Under the pieces are notes generated by a model, which ran no database searches, was not told the DNA's origin, and saw only the letters and a list, made by a program, of their open reading frames with translations. Shown here in pieces: positions 6,785 through 13,814 of a DNA stretch of 14,319 bases (its first letter is position 1; each line of letters begins with the position of its first letter). Source of the stretch: Pseudomonadota bacterium (lineage in GTDB: Bacteria; Pseudomonadota; Alphaproteobacteria; Rhizobiales; Segnochrobactraceae); assembly GCA_023442215.1 (NCBI GenBank), contig JAEZMP010000376.1, forward strand, positions 1-14,319, read 5' to 3'. The position numbers and the translations under genes were made by a program.

Positions 6785-7678
6785 TCATTCGCTGCCGGCC
6801 TTCGCCCGGATCCAGCGGGTGAAGGCGCGCACCAGCGATGAGCCGGCCTTCTGCTCGAGATAGACCACGAAATAGGCCTTGTCGGTGAACAGCGGGCGGT
6901 CGAACAGGATCTCCAGCCGCCGGCTTTCGAGCTCTTCCTCCACGAGGAAGCGCGGCACCAGCGCGACCCCGAGGCCGGCTGCCGCGGCCTGGGCGATCAT
7001 CGAGAACTGCTCGAAGCGCGGCCCGCGCCAGGCGTTCGCGGTCGGCAGCCCGGCGGCCTCGAACCAGTCGCTCCAGGCGGTCGGCCGCGTGCTCTGATGC
7101 AGGAGCGTGAGGCCGGCGAGGTCGGACGGCGCCGCGATGCCATGGCGCGCGCGGAAGCCGGCGCCGGCGACGGGCACCATCTCCTCCCGCATCAGCGGCT
7201 CGCAGATCGCGCCCGGCCATTCCGGCTCGCCATAGTGGATGACGGCGTCGAACGGCTCGGCGACGAGATCGAACGGGGCGATACGGACGGTGAAGTTGAC
7301 CGTGGCGCCGGGATGCCGCTCCAGGAATTCCGGCATCCGCGGCATCAGCCAGCGCGTCGCGAAGGTCGGCAGCACCGCGAGGTTCAGCGTGCCGTCGCCG
7401 CCGGCGAAGGCCGTCACGCGGTGGGTCGCCTCGGACAGTTCGTGCAGCAGGCGCGAGACATCGTTGAAATAGAGCCGGCCGGCATCGGTCAGCACCACGC
7501 GCTGGCGCACCCGCTCGAACAGCGTCACGCCGGTCATGTCCTCGATCTGGCGGATCTGCCGGCTGATGGCGCCCTGGGTCAGGTTGAGTTCCGTCGCCGC
7601 GCGTGAAAAGCTGCCGTGGCGCGCGGCAGCCTCGAACGCCGTCAGGGCCCCGACGGATGGCAGGCGTACCCGGCTCAT
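6785..7678 (-). CDS. LysR-family regulator (GcdR/GcvA-like)
   Basis: 297 residues, the usual LysR length. The N-terminal winged helix-turn-helix (about 6-67) reads LPSVGALTAFEAAARHGSFS, AATELNLTQGAISRQI and LFERVRQRVVLTDAG. The effector domain begins near residue 92 (LNLAVLPTFATRWLMPRMPEF), typical of the GcvA-like branch. It is divergent from the ALDH7-gcdH-CoA-transferase operon. In Pseudomonas the LysR protein GcdR activates gcdH and the adjacent CoA-transferase gene in response to glutarate, so the same job is inferred here. The start at 7678 is chosen because it gives the family's normal N-terminus. A longer reading from 7828 adds 50 Ala/Arg-rich residues unlike the family. The chosen ATG has no Shine-Dalgarno sequence but overlaps the stop of a short upstream ORF. 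A LysR-type operator lies over its likely promoter. Confidence 0.92.
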   Translation of the reverse strand: MSRVRLPSVGALTAFEAAARHGSFSRAATELNLTQGAISRQIRQIEDMTGVTLFERVRQRVVLTDAGRLYFNDVSRLLHELSEATHRVTAFAGGDGTLNLAVLPTFATRWLMPRMPEFLERHPGATVNFTVRIAPFDLVAEPFDAVIHYGEPEWPGAICEPLMREEMVPVAGAGFRARHGIAAPSDLAGLTLLHQSTRPTAWSDWFEAAGLPTANAWRGPRFEQFSMIAQAAAAGLGVALVPRFLVEEELESRRLEILFDRPLFTDKAYFVVYLEQKAGSSLVRAFTRWIRAKAGSE

Positions 7679-7698
7679 GGCTTCAGTGCCCGTCGCAT
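7675..7698 (-). CDS. Candidate seven-codon leader ORF coupled to lysR
   Basis: On the minus strand an ATG at 7698 opens a seven-residue ORF (MRRALKP). Its TGA (7677-7675) overlaps the lysR ATG (7678-7676) as ATGA. It has a good Shine-Dalgarno sequence, AGAAGGA (7710-7704), five bases before its ATG, whereas the lysR ATG has none. This is the arrangement expected if ribosomes finishing the short ORF restart on lysR. There is no evidence for a stable peptide. Confidence 0.4.
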   Translation of the reverse strand: MRRALKP

Positions 7699-7820
7699 GG
7701 CTGTCCTTCTCGCGCGCCGTTCCCGCCGCCGCCTTCGAATCTGCGGCTTTCGCATCGATACCTGCGCGGCGATGTTCCGGGCCGCAGGCGCCATGCGGGC
7801 CGCGGGCGGTGAATCGCCGG

Positions 7821-7847
7821 AAGGTCATTACGAAAGCTCATGACCTT
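7821..7847. promoter_or_regulatory. LysR-type operator (T-N11-A inverted repeat)
   Basis: AAGGTCAT at 7821-7828 and its exact reverse complement ATGACCTT at 7840-7847 are separated by 11 bases, so T7828-N11-A7840 is a textbook LysR box with perfect 8-bp arms. It lies in the divergent lysR/aldehyde dehydrogenase gap, directly next to a TTGACA at 7848-7853. The likely regulator is the adjacent LysR protein. Confidence 0.75.
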
Positions 7848-7854
7848 TTGACAA
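7827..7854 (-). promoter_or_regulatory. Candidate lysR promoter
   Basis: On the minus strand, TTGTCA (7854-7849) and CGTAAT (7832-7827) are separated by 16 bases, matching the -35 and -10 consensus at 5/6 and 4/6 positions. The whole spacer lies inside the LysR operator, so the regulator would probably repress its own gene. This is inference from sequence only. Confidence 0.4.
7848..7853 (+). promoter_or_regulatory. -35-like hexamer for the catabolic operon
   Basis: TTGACA is a perfect -35 match abutting the right arm of the LysR box, where LysR activators usually contact RNA polymerase. No hexamer resembling TATAAT lies 16-18 bases downstream, as is common for activator-dependent promoters. 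The downstream leader (7869-7896) contains two competing GC stems (GCCGC-AA-GCGGC and AGCGGC/GCCGCT). Confidence 0.35.
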
Positions 7855-7920
7855 CATATCGCTTTACGCGCCGCAAGCGGCGGACCTATAGCCGCTGACG
7901 TGGAGCACGCAAGGAAGGAT

Positions 7921-7932
7921 CGGTCATGACCG
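7921..7932. repeat. 12-bp palindrome over the aldehyde dehydrogenase start codon
   Basis: CGGTCATGACCG is a perfect palindrome centred on the ATG at 7926. Its GGTCAT and ATGACC halves are the same as the inner halves of the LysR-box arms about 90 bp upstream, though without the N11 spacer. Confidence 0.4.
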
Positions 7933-9473
7933 TCGAAACCATCAGCGCCGGAACCGCCGGCGCGCTGCAGGGCGAAGGCACGGCGATCCTCGGCCGGCTC
8001 GGCGTCCCCGCTGCGGACCTCTCCGGCGGCACGCTGCCCGTCCGCTCCCCGATCACCGGCGAGGAGATCGCGCGGCTGCGCGAGGCGACCCCCGAAGGCG
8101 CCGCGCACCTCGTCGCCGAGGCGCATACCGCCTTCCTAGCCTGGCGCAAGGTGCCGGCGCCGCGCCGTGGCGAACTCATCCGCCTGCTCGGCGAGGAACT
8201 GCGCGCCGCCAAGGCGGACCTTGGCCGGCTCGTCACCATCGAGGCCGGCAAGATCGGCTCCGAGGGCCTCGGCGAGGTCCAGGAGATGATCGACATCTGC
8301 GATTTCGCGGTCGGCCTGTCGCGGCAGCTCTACGGCCTCACCATCGCCACGGAGCGTCCGGGCCACCGCATGGCCGAGACCTGGCATCCGCTCGGCGTGG
8401 TCGGCGTCGTCACCGCCTTCAATTTCCCCGTCGCGGTGTGGTCGTGGAACGCGGCGCTCGCCTTCGTCTGCGGCGATGCGGTGGTCTGGAAGCCGTCGGA
8501 GAAGACGCCTTTGACCGCGCTCGCCGTCGCCGCGCTGTTCGAGCGCGCCGCGGCCCGGTTCGGCGACGTGCCGGCGGGCCTCCATGCGGTGCTGATCGGC
8601 GGCCGCGCGGTCGGCGAGGCACTGGTGGATCATCCGCTGGTGCCGCTCGTCTCGGCCACCGGCTCCACCGCGATGGGGCGCGCGGTCGGCCCGCGCCTTG
8701 CCGGGCGGTTCGCCCGCGCCATCCTCGAACTCGGCGGCAACAACGCCGCCATCGTCTCGCCCTCGGCGGACATCGACATCACCGTGCGCGCGGTGGCGTT
8801 CGCGGCGATGGGCACCGCCGGCCAGCGCTGCACGTCGCTGCGCCGCCTCATCGTCCACGACGACATCTACGACACGCTGGTGCCGCGGCTGAAGGCGGCC
8901 TACCGCTCGGTGAGCGTCAGCGACCCGCGCGAGGCCGCTACGCTGGTCGGCCCGCTGATCGACGAAGCGGCCTATCTCGCCCATGAGCGCGCGCTCGATG
9001 CCGCCCGCGCCGAGGGCGGCGACGTAACCGGCGGCGAGCGCATCGCGGTCGGCGACGGGCTCGCAAGCTTCTATGTCCGCCCGGCGTTGGTGGAGATGCC
9101 GGCCCAGACCGGCCCCGTGGTCGAGGAGACCTTCTCCCCGATCCTCTACGTGCTGCGCTACAGCGACTTCGAGGACGCCATCGCCCTCAACAACGGCGTG
9201 CCGCAGGGGCTGTCGTCCTCGCTGTTCTCGCTGAACCTGCGCGAGGCGGAGCGGTTCCTGTCGGCCGAGGGGTCGGACTGCGGCATCGCCAACGTCAATA
9301 TCGGCCCGTCCGGTGCCGAGATCGGCGGCGCGTTCGGCGGCGAGAAGGAAACCGGTGGCGGCCGCGAGGCCGGCTCCGATGCCTGGAAGGCCTACATGCG
9401 CCGCGCCACCAACACCGTCAATTACGGCACCAGCCTGCCGCTCGCCCAGGGCGTCACCTTCGACATCGGCTGA
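7926..9473 (+). CDS. amaB: ALDH7-family L-aminoadipate-semialdehyde dehydrogenase (antiquitin type)
   Basis: 515 residues. The ALDH7/antiquitin hallmarks are clear: EMIDICDFAVGLSRQLYGL, ERPGHRMAETWHPLG, AFNFPVAVWSWNAALA with oxyanion N166, ELGGNNAAIV with general base E268, and GTAGQRCTS with nucleophile C302, then EETFSPILYV and EIGGAFGGEKETGGGREAGSDAWKAYMRR near the C-terminus. The family oxidises L-2-aminoadipate 6-semialdehyde (in equilibrium with piperideine-6-carboxylate) to L-2-aminoadipate with NAD(P)+, a step in lysine and pipecolate breakdown. The cytoplasm is the expected site. The ATG at 7926 follows AAGGAAGGA (7911-7919). It is the first gene of the operon driven from the LysR-box region, and gcdH follows after 67 bp, supporting a lysine-to-glutaryl-CoA role. 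Activity on glutarate semialdehyde as well is possible but unproven. Confidence 0.92.
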   Translation: MTVETISAGTAGALQGEGTAILGRLGVPAADLSGGTLPVRSPITGEEIARLREATPEGAAHLVAEAHTAFLAWRKVPAPRRGELIRLLGEELRAAKADLGRLVTIEAGKIGSEGLGEVQEMIDICDFAVGLSRQLYGLTIATERPGHRMAETWHPLGVVGVVTAFNFPVAVWSWNAALAFVCGDAVVWKPSEKTPLTALAVAALFERAAARFGDVPAGLHAVLIGGRAVGEALVDHPLVPLVSATGSTAMGRAVGPRLAGRFARAILELGGNNAAIVSPSADIDITVRAVAFAAMGTAGQRCTSLRRLIVHDDIYDTLVPRLKAAYRSVSVSDPREAATLVGPLIDEAAYLAHERALDAARAEGGDVTGGERIAVGDGLASFYVRPALVEMPAQTGPVVEETFSPILYVLRYSDFEDAIALNNGVPQGLSSSLFSLNLREAERFLSAEGSDCGIANVNIGPSGAEIGGAFGGEKETGGGREAGSDAWKAYMRRATNTVNYGTSLPLAQGVTFDIG

Positions 9474-9485
9474 TGCGTGGGTGCC

Positions 9486-9515
9486 GGGATTTGGGGCGCG
9501 GGGACTTGGGGCGCC
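9486..9515 (+). repeat. Tandem 15-bp near-duplication between amaB and gcdH
   Basis: Two adjacent 15-bp units (9486-9500 and 9501-9515) match at 13 of 15 positions, sharing TTGGGGCGC. They fill the gap before the GGAGG ribosome binding site of gcdH. It looks like a simple replication-slippage duplication; no function is apparent. Confidence 0.55.
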
Positions 9516-9540
9516 GGAAGGACAAGGCGGAGGAAACATC

Positions 9541-10734
9541 ATGGCCGGAAATGAGATGGGTGCGTTCGACTGGACCGATCCGTTCCTGATCGAGGACCAG
9601 CTCGAGGAAGACGAGCGGCTGGTCCGCGACGCGGCGCGGGCCTACGCCCAGGAACAGCTGCTGCCTCGCGTTGTCTCCGCCTACGAGCAGGAGCGCTTCG
9701 ACCGCGAGATTCTGTCGGAGATGGGCGAACTCGGCCTGCTCGGCCCGACCATTCCCGAGGAATATGGCGGCGCGGGCGCGAGCTATGTCGCTTACGGGCT
9801 GGTGGCGCGCGAGGTCGAGCGGGTCGATTCCGGCTACCGTTCGGCGATGAGCGTGCAGTCCTCGCTCGTGATGCACCCGATCTACGCCTACGGGTCGGAA
9901 GACCAGCGCCGCAAGTACCTGCCGAAGCTGGCGTCCGGCGATTTCGTCGGCTGCTTCGGCCTGACCGAGCCGGACGCCGGCTCCGATCCCGGCGGCATGC
10001 GCACCCGCGCCGAGAAGGTGGCCGACGGCTATCGCCTCACCGGCACCAAGATGTGGATCTCCAACGCCCCGGTCGCCGACGTGTTCGTGGTGTGGGCGAA
10101 GTCCGAGGCTCATGACGGCGCCATCCGCGGCTTCGTGCTCGACAAGGGCCTGAAGGGCCTTTCCGCGCCGAAGATCGGCGGCAAGCTGTCGCTTCGCGCC
10201 TCCATCACCGGCGAGATCGTCATGGACGGCGTGGTGGTGGGCGAAGAGGCGCTGCTGCCTGGCGTCTCCGGCCTCAAGGGGCCGTTCGGCTGCCTCAACC
10301 GCGCCCGCTACGGCATCGCCTGGGGCGCCATGGGCGCGGCCGAGGATTGCTGGCACCGCGCCCGCACCTACGTGCTCGACCGCAAGCAGTTCGGCCGGCC
10401 GCTGGCCCAGACCCAGCTCGTGCAGAAGAAGCTCGCCGACATGCAGACCGAGATCGCGCTCGGCCTTCAGGCGGCGCTGCGGGCCGGCCGGCTGTTCGAT
10501 CAGGGCAAGCTCGCCCCCGAGGCGATCTCGCTGATCAAGCGCAACAATTGCGGCAAGGCGCTCGATATCGCCCGCATGGCCCGCGACATGCACGGCGGCA
10601 ACGGCATCTCCGAGGAGTTCCACGTCATCCGGCACATGATCAATCTGGAGACGGTGAACACCTACGAGGGCACCCACGACATCCACGCCCTGATCCTCGG
10701 CCGCGCCCAGACCGGGCTCCAGGCCTTCTTCTGA
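9541..10734 (+). CDS. gcdH: Glutaryl-CoA dehydrogenase
   Basis: 397 residues, the normal size. This FAD flavoprotein converts glutaryl-CoA to crotonyl-CoA and CO2, passing electrons to electron-transfer flavoprotein. Diagnostic features: DPFLIEDQLEEDERLVRDAAR at the N-terminus, R100 in YRSAMSVQSSLVMHPI (the arginine that in this family binds the substrate's gamma-carboxylate), FGLTEPDAGSDPGGM, the FAD-binding WISNAPVAD, KQFGRPLAQTQLVQKKLADM, MHGGNGI and catalytic base E376 in NTYEGTHDIHAL. These separate it from ordinary short-chain acyl-CoA dehydrogenases. The ATG at 9541 is preceded by GGAGGAAAC, and MGAFDW at 9556 is a less likely start. It lies between the ALDH7 and CoA-transferase genes, consistent with use of glutaryl-CoA formed by the next gene's product. 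Confidence 0.96.
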   Translation: MAGNEMGAFDWTDPFLIEDQLEEDERLVRDAARAYAQEQLLPRVVSAYEQERFDREILSEMGELGLLGPTIPEEYGGAGASYVAYGLVAREVERVDSGYRSAMSVQSSLVMHPIYAYGSEDQRRKYLPKLASGDFVGCFGLTEPDAGSDPGGMRTRAEKVADGYRLTGTKMWISNAPVADVFVVWAKSEAHDGAIRGFVLDKGLKGLSAPKIGGKLSLRASITGEIVMDGVVVGEEALLPGVSGLKGPFGCLNRARYGIAWGAMGAAEDCWHRARTYVLDRKQFGRPLAQTQLVQKKLADMQTEIALGLQAALRAGRLFDQGKLAPEAISLIKRNNCGKALDIARMARDMHGGNGISEEFHVIRHMINLETVNTYEGTHDIHALILGRAQTGLQAFF

Positions 10735-10760
10735 GCACGGACCGGGCGGGGGAGGGCACG

Positions 10761-11981
10761 ATGGCGGATCATCCGCAGCCTGCGACGGACGAAGGCGGCC
10801 GGGGCGAAGCCCCGCTGCCGCTCGCCGGCATCCGCGTGCTCGAACTCGCCCGTATCCTCGCCGGCCCGTGGGCCGGGCAGCTTCTCGCCGATCTCGGCGC
10901 CGAGGTCGTCAAGGTCGAGCGGCCGGGCGTCGGCGACGACACCCGCGGCTGGGGCCCGCCCTTCGTTGCGGCGGCTGACGGCGGCTCTCTCGGCGCCGCC
11001 TATTTCCATTCCTGCAACCGCGGCAAGCGCTCGGTCGCGATCGATTTCGAGACGGAGGAAGGGCAGGCGCAGGTGCGCGCGCTCGCCGCCGGCTGCGATG
11101 TCGTCATCGAGAACTTCAAGGTCGGCGGGCTGAAGAAGTACGGGCTCGATTATGCCGCGCTCCGCGCCGTCAATCCGCGGCTGGTCTATTGCTCGATCAC
11201 CGGCTTCGGCCAGGACGGGCCTTATGCGGCCCGCGCGGGCTACGACTTCATGATCCAGGCCATGGGCGGCATCATGGATCTGACCGGCGAGCCGGATGGC
11301 GAGCCGCAGAAGATCGGGGTCGCCTTCACCGACGTGTTCACCGGGGTCTATTCGGTGGTCGGCATCCTCGCCGCCCTGCGCCGCCGCGACCTCACCGGCG
11401 AGGGCGGCCATCTCGACATGGCGCTGATGGACGTCCAGGTCTCGGTGCTCGCCAACCAGGCGATGAACTATCTCGTCTCCGGCAGGTCGCCGCGGCGCAT
11501 GGGCAACGCTCATCCCAACATCGTGCCCTATCAGGTGTTCCCGGCCTCGGACGGCCATCTCGTCGTCGCTGTCGGCAACGACGGGCAATTCGCCCGCTTC
11601 GCCGCCGTGCTCGGCCGGCCCGAGCTGGCGAAGGACCCGGCCTATCGCACCAATCCCGACCGGGTGGCGAACCGTGCCGTGCTGGTGGACATCCTCGCCG
11701 GCCTGACGCGCGGCTTCGCCCGCGATACGCTGCTCGCGAGCCTCGAGGCTGTCGGCGTGCCGGCAGGTCCCATCAATTCAGTCGGCGAGGTGTTCGCCGA
11801 CCCCCAGGTCGTGCATCGCGGGCTGCGGCTCGATCTCGCCGATGCCGCGGCGGCCGGCGGCTCGGTGCCCTCGGTCGCGAGCCCCATCGTGCTCGACGGC
11901 CGGCGCATGGTCGCGGCGCAGGCGAGCCCGGCGCTCGGGGCCGATACGGCGACGAGCCTCGAACCGACCGGACAGGACTGA
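10761..11981 (+). CDS. CaiB/BaiF-family CoA-transferase, probably acting on glutarate
   Basis: 406 residues, a class III CoA-transferase. The N-terminal block LPLAGIRVLELARILAGPWAGQLLADLGAEVVKVERP is diagnostic. CNRGKRSVAIDF and NFKVGGLKKYGLDYAALRAVNPRLVYCSITGFGQDGPY follow. The catalytic aspartate is D191 in GVAFTDVFTGVY, which forms the covalent acyl anhydride in this family. The C-terminal VPAGPINSVGEVFADPQV is also typical. It starts 26 bp after gcdH with GGGGGAGG just upstream. Its position next to gcdH matches the Pseudomonas gcdHG pair and the human succinyl-CoA:glutarate CoA-transferase (SUGCT), so transfer of CoA from succinyl-CoA to glutarate is the best inference. The family has many substrates (formate, carnitine, itaconate), and the choice rests on context. 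About 20 Ala/Asp/Glu-rich residues precede the domain. Confidence 0.9.
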   Translation: MADHPQPATDEGGRGEAPLPLAGIRVLELARILAGPWAGQLLADLGAEVVKVERPGVGDDTRGWGPPFVAAADGGSLGAAYFHSCNRGKRSVAIDFETEEGQAQVRALAAGCDVVIENFKVGGLKKYGLDYAALRAVNPRLVYCSITGFGQDGPYAARAGYDFMIQAMGGIMDLTGEPDGEPQKIGVAFTDVFTGVYSVVGILAALRRRDLTGEGGHLDMALMDVQVSVLANQAMNYLVSGRSPRRMGNAHPNIVPYQVFPASDGHLVVAVGNDGQFARFAAVLGRPELAKDPAYRTNPDRVANRAVLVDILAGLTRGFARDTLLASLEAVGVPAGPINSVGEVFADPQVVHRGLRLDLADAAAAGGSVPSVASPIVLDGRRMVAAQASPALGADTATSLEPTGQD

Positions 11982-11994
11982 AATCCGGTCCGGT
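11967..11994 (+). other. Stem-loop across the CoA-transferase stop codon
   Basis: ACCGGAC (11967-11973) pairs with GTCCGGT (11988-11994) around a 14-nt loop containing the TGA stop. There is no T-run, so it is more likely an intercistronic hairpin affecting coupling or mRNA stability than a terminator. Confidence 0.3.
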
Positions 11995-12020
11995 GCGGCT
12001 GGAGCAATCAGAGGGAGTTC

Positions 12021-13700
12021 ATGATGAGCGCGTTCCATCCCCGCACCGGCGGCCGCATCCTGGTCGACCAACTGCTGGCCCAGGGCGTGGAACGCGTCAC
12101 CTGCGTTCCCGGCGAGAGCTATCTCGCGGTGCTCGATGCGCTGCACGACGCCGCGATCGACGTCGTGATCTGCCGCAACGAGGGCGGCGCGGCGATGATG
12201 GCGGAGGCGGCGGGCAAGCTCACCGGGCGCCCAGGCGTCTGCTTCGTCACCCGCGGCCCGGGCGCCACCAACGCCAGCCACGGCGTTCACATCGCGGCGC
12301 AGGATTCGACGCCGATGATCCTGTTCGTCGGCCAGGTCGAGCGCGGCATGATCGGCCGCGAGGCGTTCCAGGAACTCGACTACCGCGCCGTGTTCGGTTC
12401 CATGGCCAAGTGGGTGGTTGAGATCGACAGCGCCGCGCGCGTGCCCGAACTCGTCGCGCGTGCCTTCCGCGTCGCCATGCAGGGCCGGCCCGGTCCCGTC
12501 GTGGTGGCCCTGCCGGAAGACATGCTGGTGGAGACCGCCGCCGTCGCCGACCTGCCCCGCATCGAGCCGGCGGCGCCCGCACGGCCCGACCTCGCCCATT
12601 TCTCCGACATGCTGGCGAAGGCGGAGAACCCGTTCGTCATCCTCGGCGGCACGCGCTGGACGGCCGAGGGCGTCGCCGCGATGGTGCGCGCCGCCGAACG
12701 ACTGGCGCTGCCGGTGGGAACGACCTTCCGCCGCGCCGACCGCTTCCCGCAGGACCACCCGAACTATGCTGGCGACGTTGGCATCGGCCAGAATCCGGCG
12801 CTGACGGCGCGCATCAAAGCCTCCGATCTCCTGATCGTCGTCGGCACCCGGCTGTCGGAAATCTCGACCGGCGGCTACACCCTCGTCGATGTGCCGAACC
12901 CCTCCCAGGCCCTCGTCCACGTCCATCCGGGCGCGGAAGAACTTGGCCGCGTCTACGCCCCGATTCTGGCGCTGCAGGCGACGCCGGACGACTTCGCCTT
13001 TGCCCTCGACGACATCAAGCCGATCGAATCCCCGCGCTGGGCGGCGGCGACTGCGGAGGCGAACGCCTCCTATCGCGCCTGGACCGACGCGCCGAAGCCC
13101 CTGCCGGGTGCCTTCCAGTACGGCGACGCGGTGGCGTGGCTGCGCGAGCGGCTGCCGGCCGATGCCATCCTCACCAACGGTGCCGGCAACTACGCGACGT
13201 GGCTGCACCGCTACTATCGCCACCGCGGCTACGGCACCCAGCTCGCGCCCACCTCCGGCTCCATGGGCTACGGTGTGCCGGCGGCAGTGGCCGCCAAGCT
13301 CGCTTATCCCGCCCGCATCGTGGTCGCCTTCGCCGGCGACGGCTGCTTCCTGATGAACGGTCAGGAATTCGCGACGGCGGTGCAGTACGAGGCGCCGATC
13401 GTCGTCGTAGTGGTCGATAACGGGATGTACGGCACCATCCGCATGCACCAGGAGCGGGAATATCCCGCCCGCGTCTCGGGCACGCGGCTGCAGAACCCGG
13501 ATTTTGCCGCCTACGCCGTCGCGTTCGGCGGCCACGGCGAGCGGGTGACGCGCACCGAGGACTTCGCTCCAGCGTTCGAGCGCGCGCTCGAAAGCGGCAA
13601 GCCGTCGATCCTGCATTGCTTCATCGATCCCGACGCGATCACGCCCGCGACCACGCTCGGCGCCATCCGCGAGGCGGCGCTGAAGCGGCACACTTTGTAA
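12021..13700 (+). CDS. Thiamine-diphosphate-dependent enzyme of the acetolactate synthase/decarboxylase superfamily
   Basis: 559 residues with the three-domain layout of the superfamily. The N-terminal PYR domain has PGESYLAVLDAL and the cofactor-activating E54 in ICRNEGGAAMMAEAAGKLTGRPGV, then TRGPGATNA. The middle domain spans about 185-330. The C-terminal PP domain carries the ThDP motif from G439-D-G to N467 (VVDNGMYGT), 28 residues apart. The RFDDR-type segment seen in biosynthetic acetolactate synthase is replaced by VGTRLSEISTGGY, and no regulatory-subunit gene is adjacent, so a catabolic lyase, decarboxylase or transferase is more likely. Reaction unknown. In this operon, decarboxylation of 2-oxoadipate is an attractive but unproven role; an acyl-CoA lyase linked to the CoA-transferase is another. 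Two tandem ATGs (12021, 12024) follow AGGGAG; the second has better spacing. Confidence 0.85.
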   Translation: MMSAFHPRTGGRILVDQLLAQGVERVTCVPGESYLAVLDALHDAAIDVVICRNEGGAAMMAEAAGKLTGRPGVCFVTRGPGATNASHGVHIAAQDSTPMILFVGQVERGMIGREAFQELDYRAVFGSMAKWVVEIDSAARVPELVARAFRVAMQGRPGPVVVALPEDMLVETAAVADLPRIEPAAPARPDLAHFSDMLAKAENPFVILGGTRWTAEGVAAMVRAAERLALPVGTTFRRADRFPQDHPNYAGDVGIGQNPALTARIKASDLLIVVGTRLSEISTGGYTLVDVPNPSQALVHVHPGAEELGRVYAPILALQATPDDFAFALDDIKPIESPRWAAATAEANASYRAWTDAPKPLPGAFQYGDAVAWLRERLPADAILTNGAGNYATWLHRYYRHRGYGTQLAPTSGSMGYGVPAAVAAKLAYPARIVVAFAGDGCFLMNGQEFATAVQYEAPIVVVVVDNGMYGTIRMHQEREYPARVSGTRLQNPDFAAYAVAFGGHGERVTRTEDFAPAFERALESGKPSILHCFIDPDAITPATTLGAIREAALKRHTL

Positions 13701-13721
13701 GACCACCCGCTCCGTGAATGT

Positions 13722-13788
13722 GCCGGCGGCCGGCCGGCTTCGAAGGCTTGCGCATACCCTGCCGTCGGGATCACCGCGATCCGGACGG
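13722..13788 (+). other. Two hairpins in the gap before the FAD oxidoreductase
   Basis: GCCGGC/GCCGGC (13722-13738, 5-nt loop) is followed by a long stem at 13762-13788: 11-bp arms with a single G-G mismatch and the loop ACCGC. The second hairpin ends 26 bases before the next ATG. Neither has a T-run. They could be processing or attenuation signals separating the last gene's expression from the rest of the operon. Confidence 0.4.
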
Positions 13789-13814
13789 GATGTGCTGTGG
13801 AGGATGAAGGCGCC

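Noticed and set aside
1885..6899. 13-mer GAACAGCGGGCGG at 1885-1897 and 6887-6899, with a shorter copy at 6736-6746
   Set aside because: One copy is inside the lysR coding sequence, there is no common context or spacing, and short GC-rich matches are expected by chance in this composition.
7679..7828. N-terminal extension of the LysR protein starting at 7828
   Set aside because: It adds 50 Ala/Arg-rich residues not found in LysR proteins, and its start lies inside the operator and predicted -10 element.
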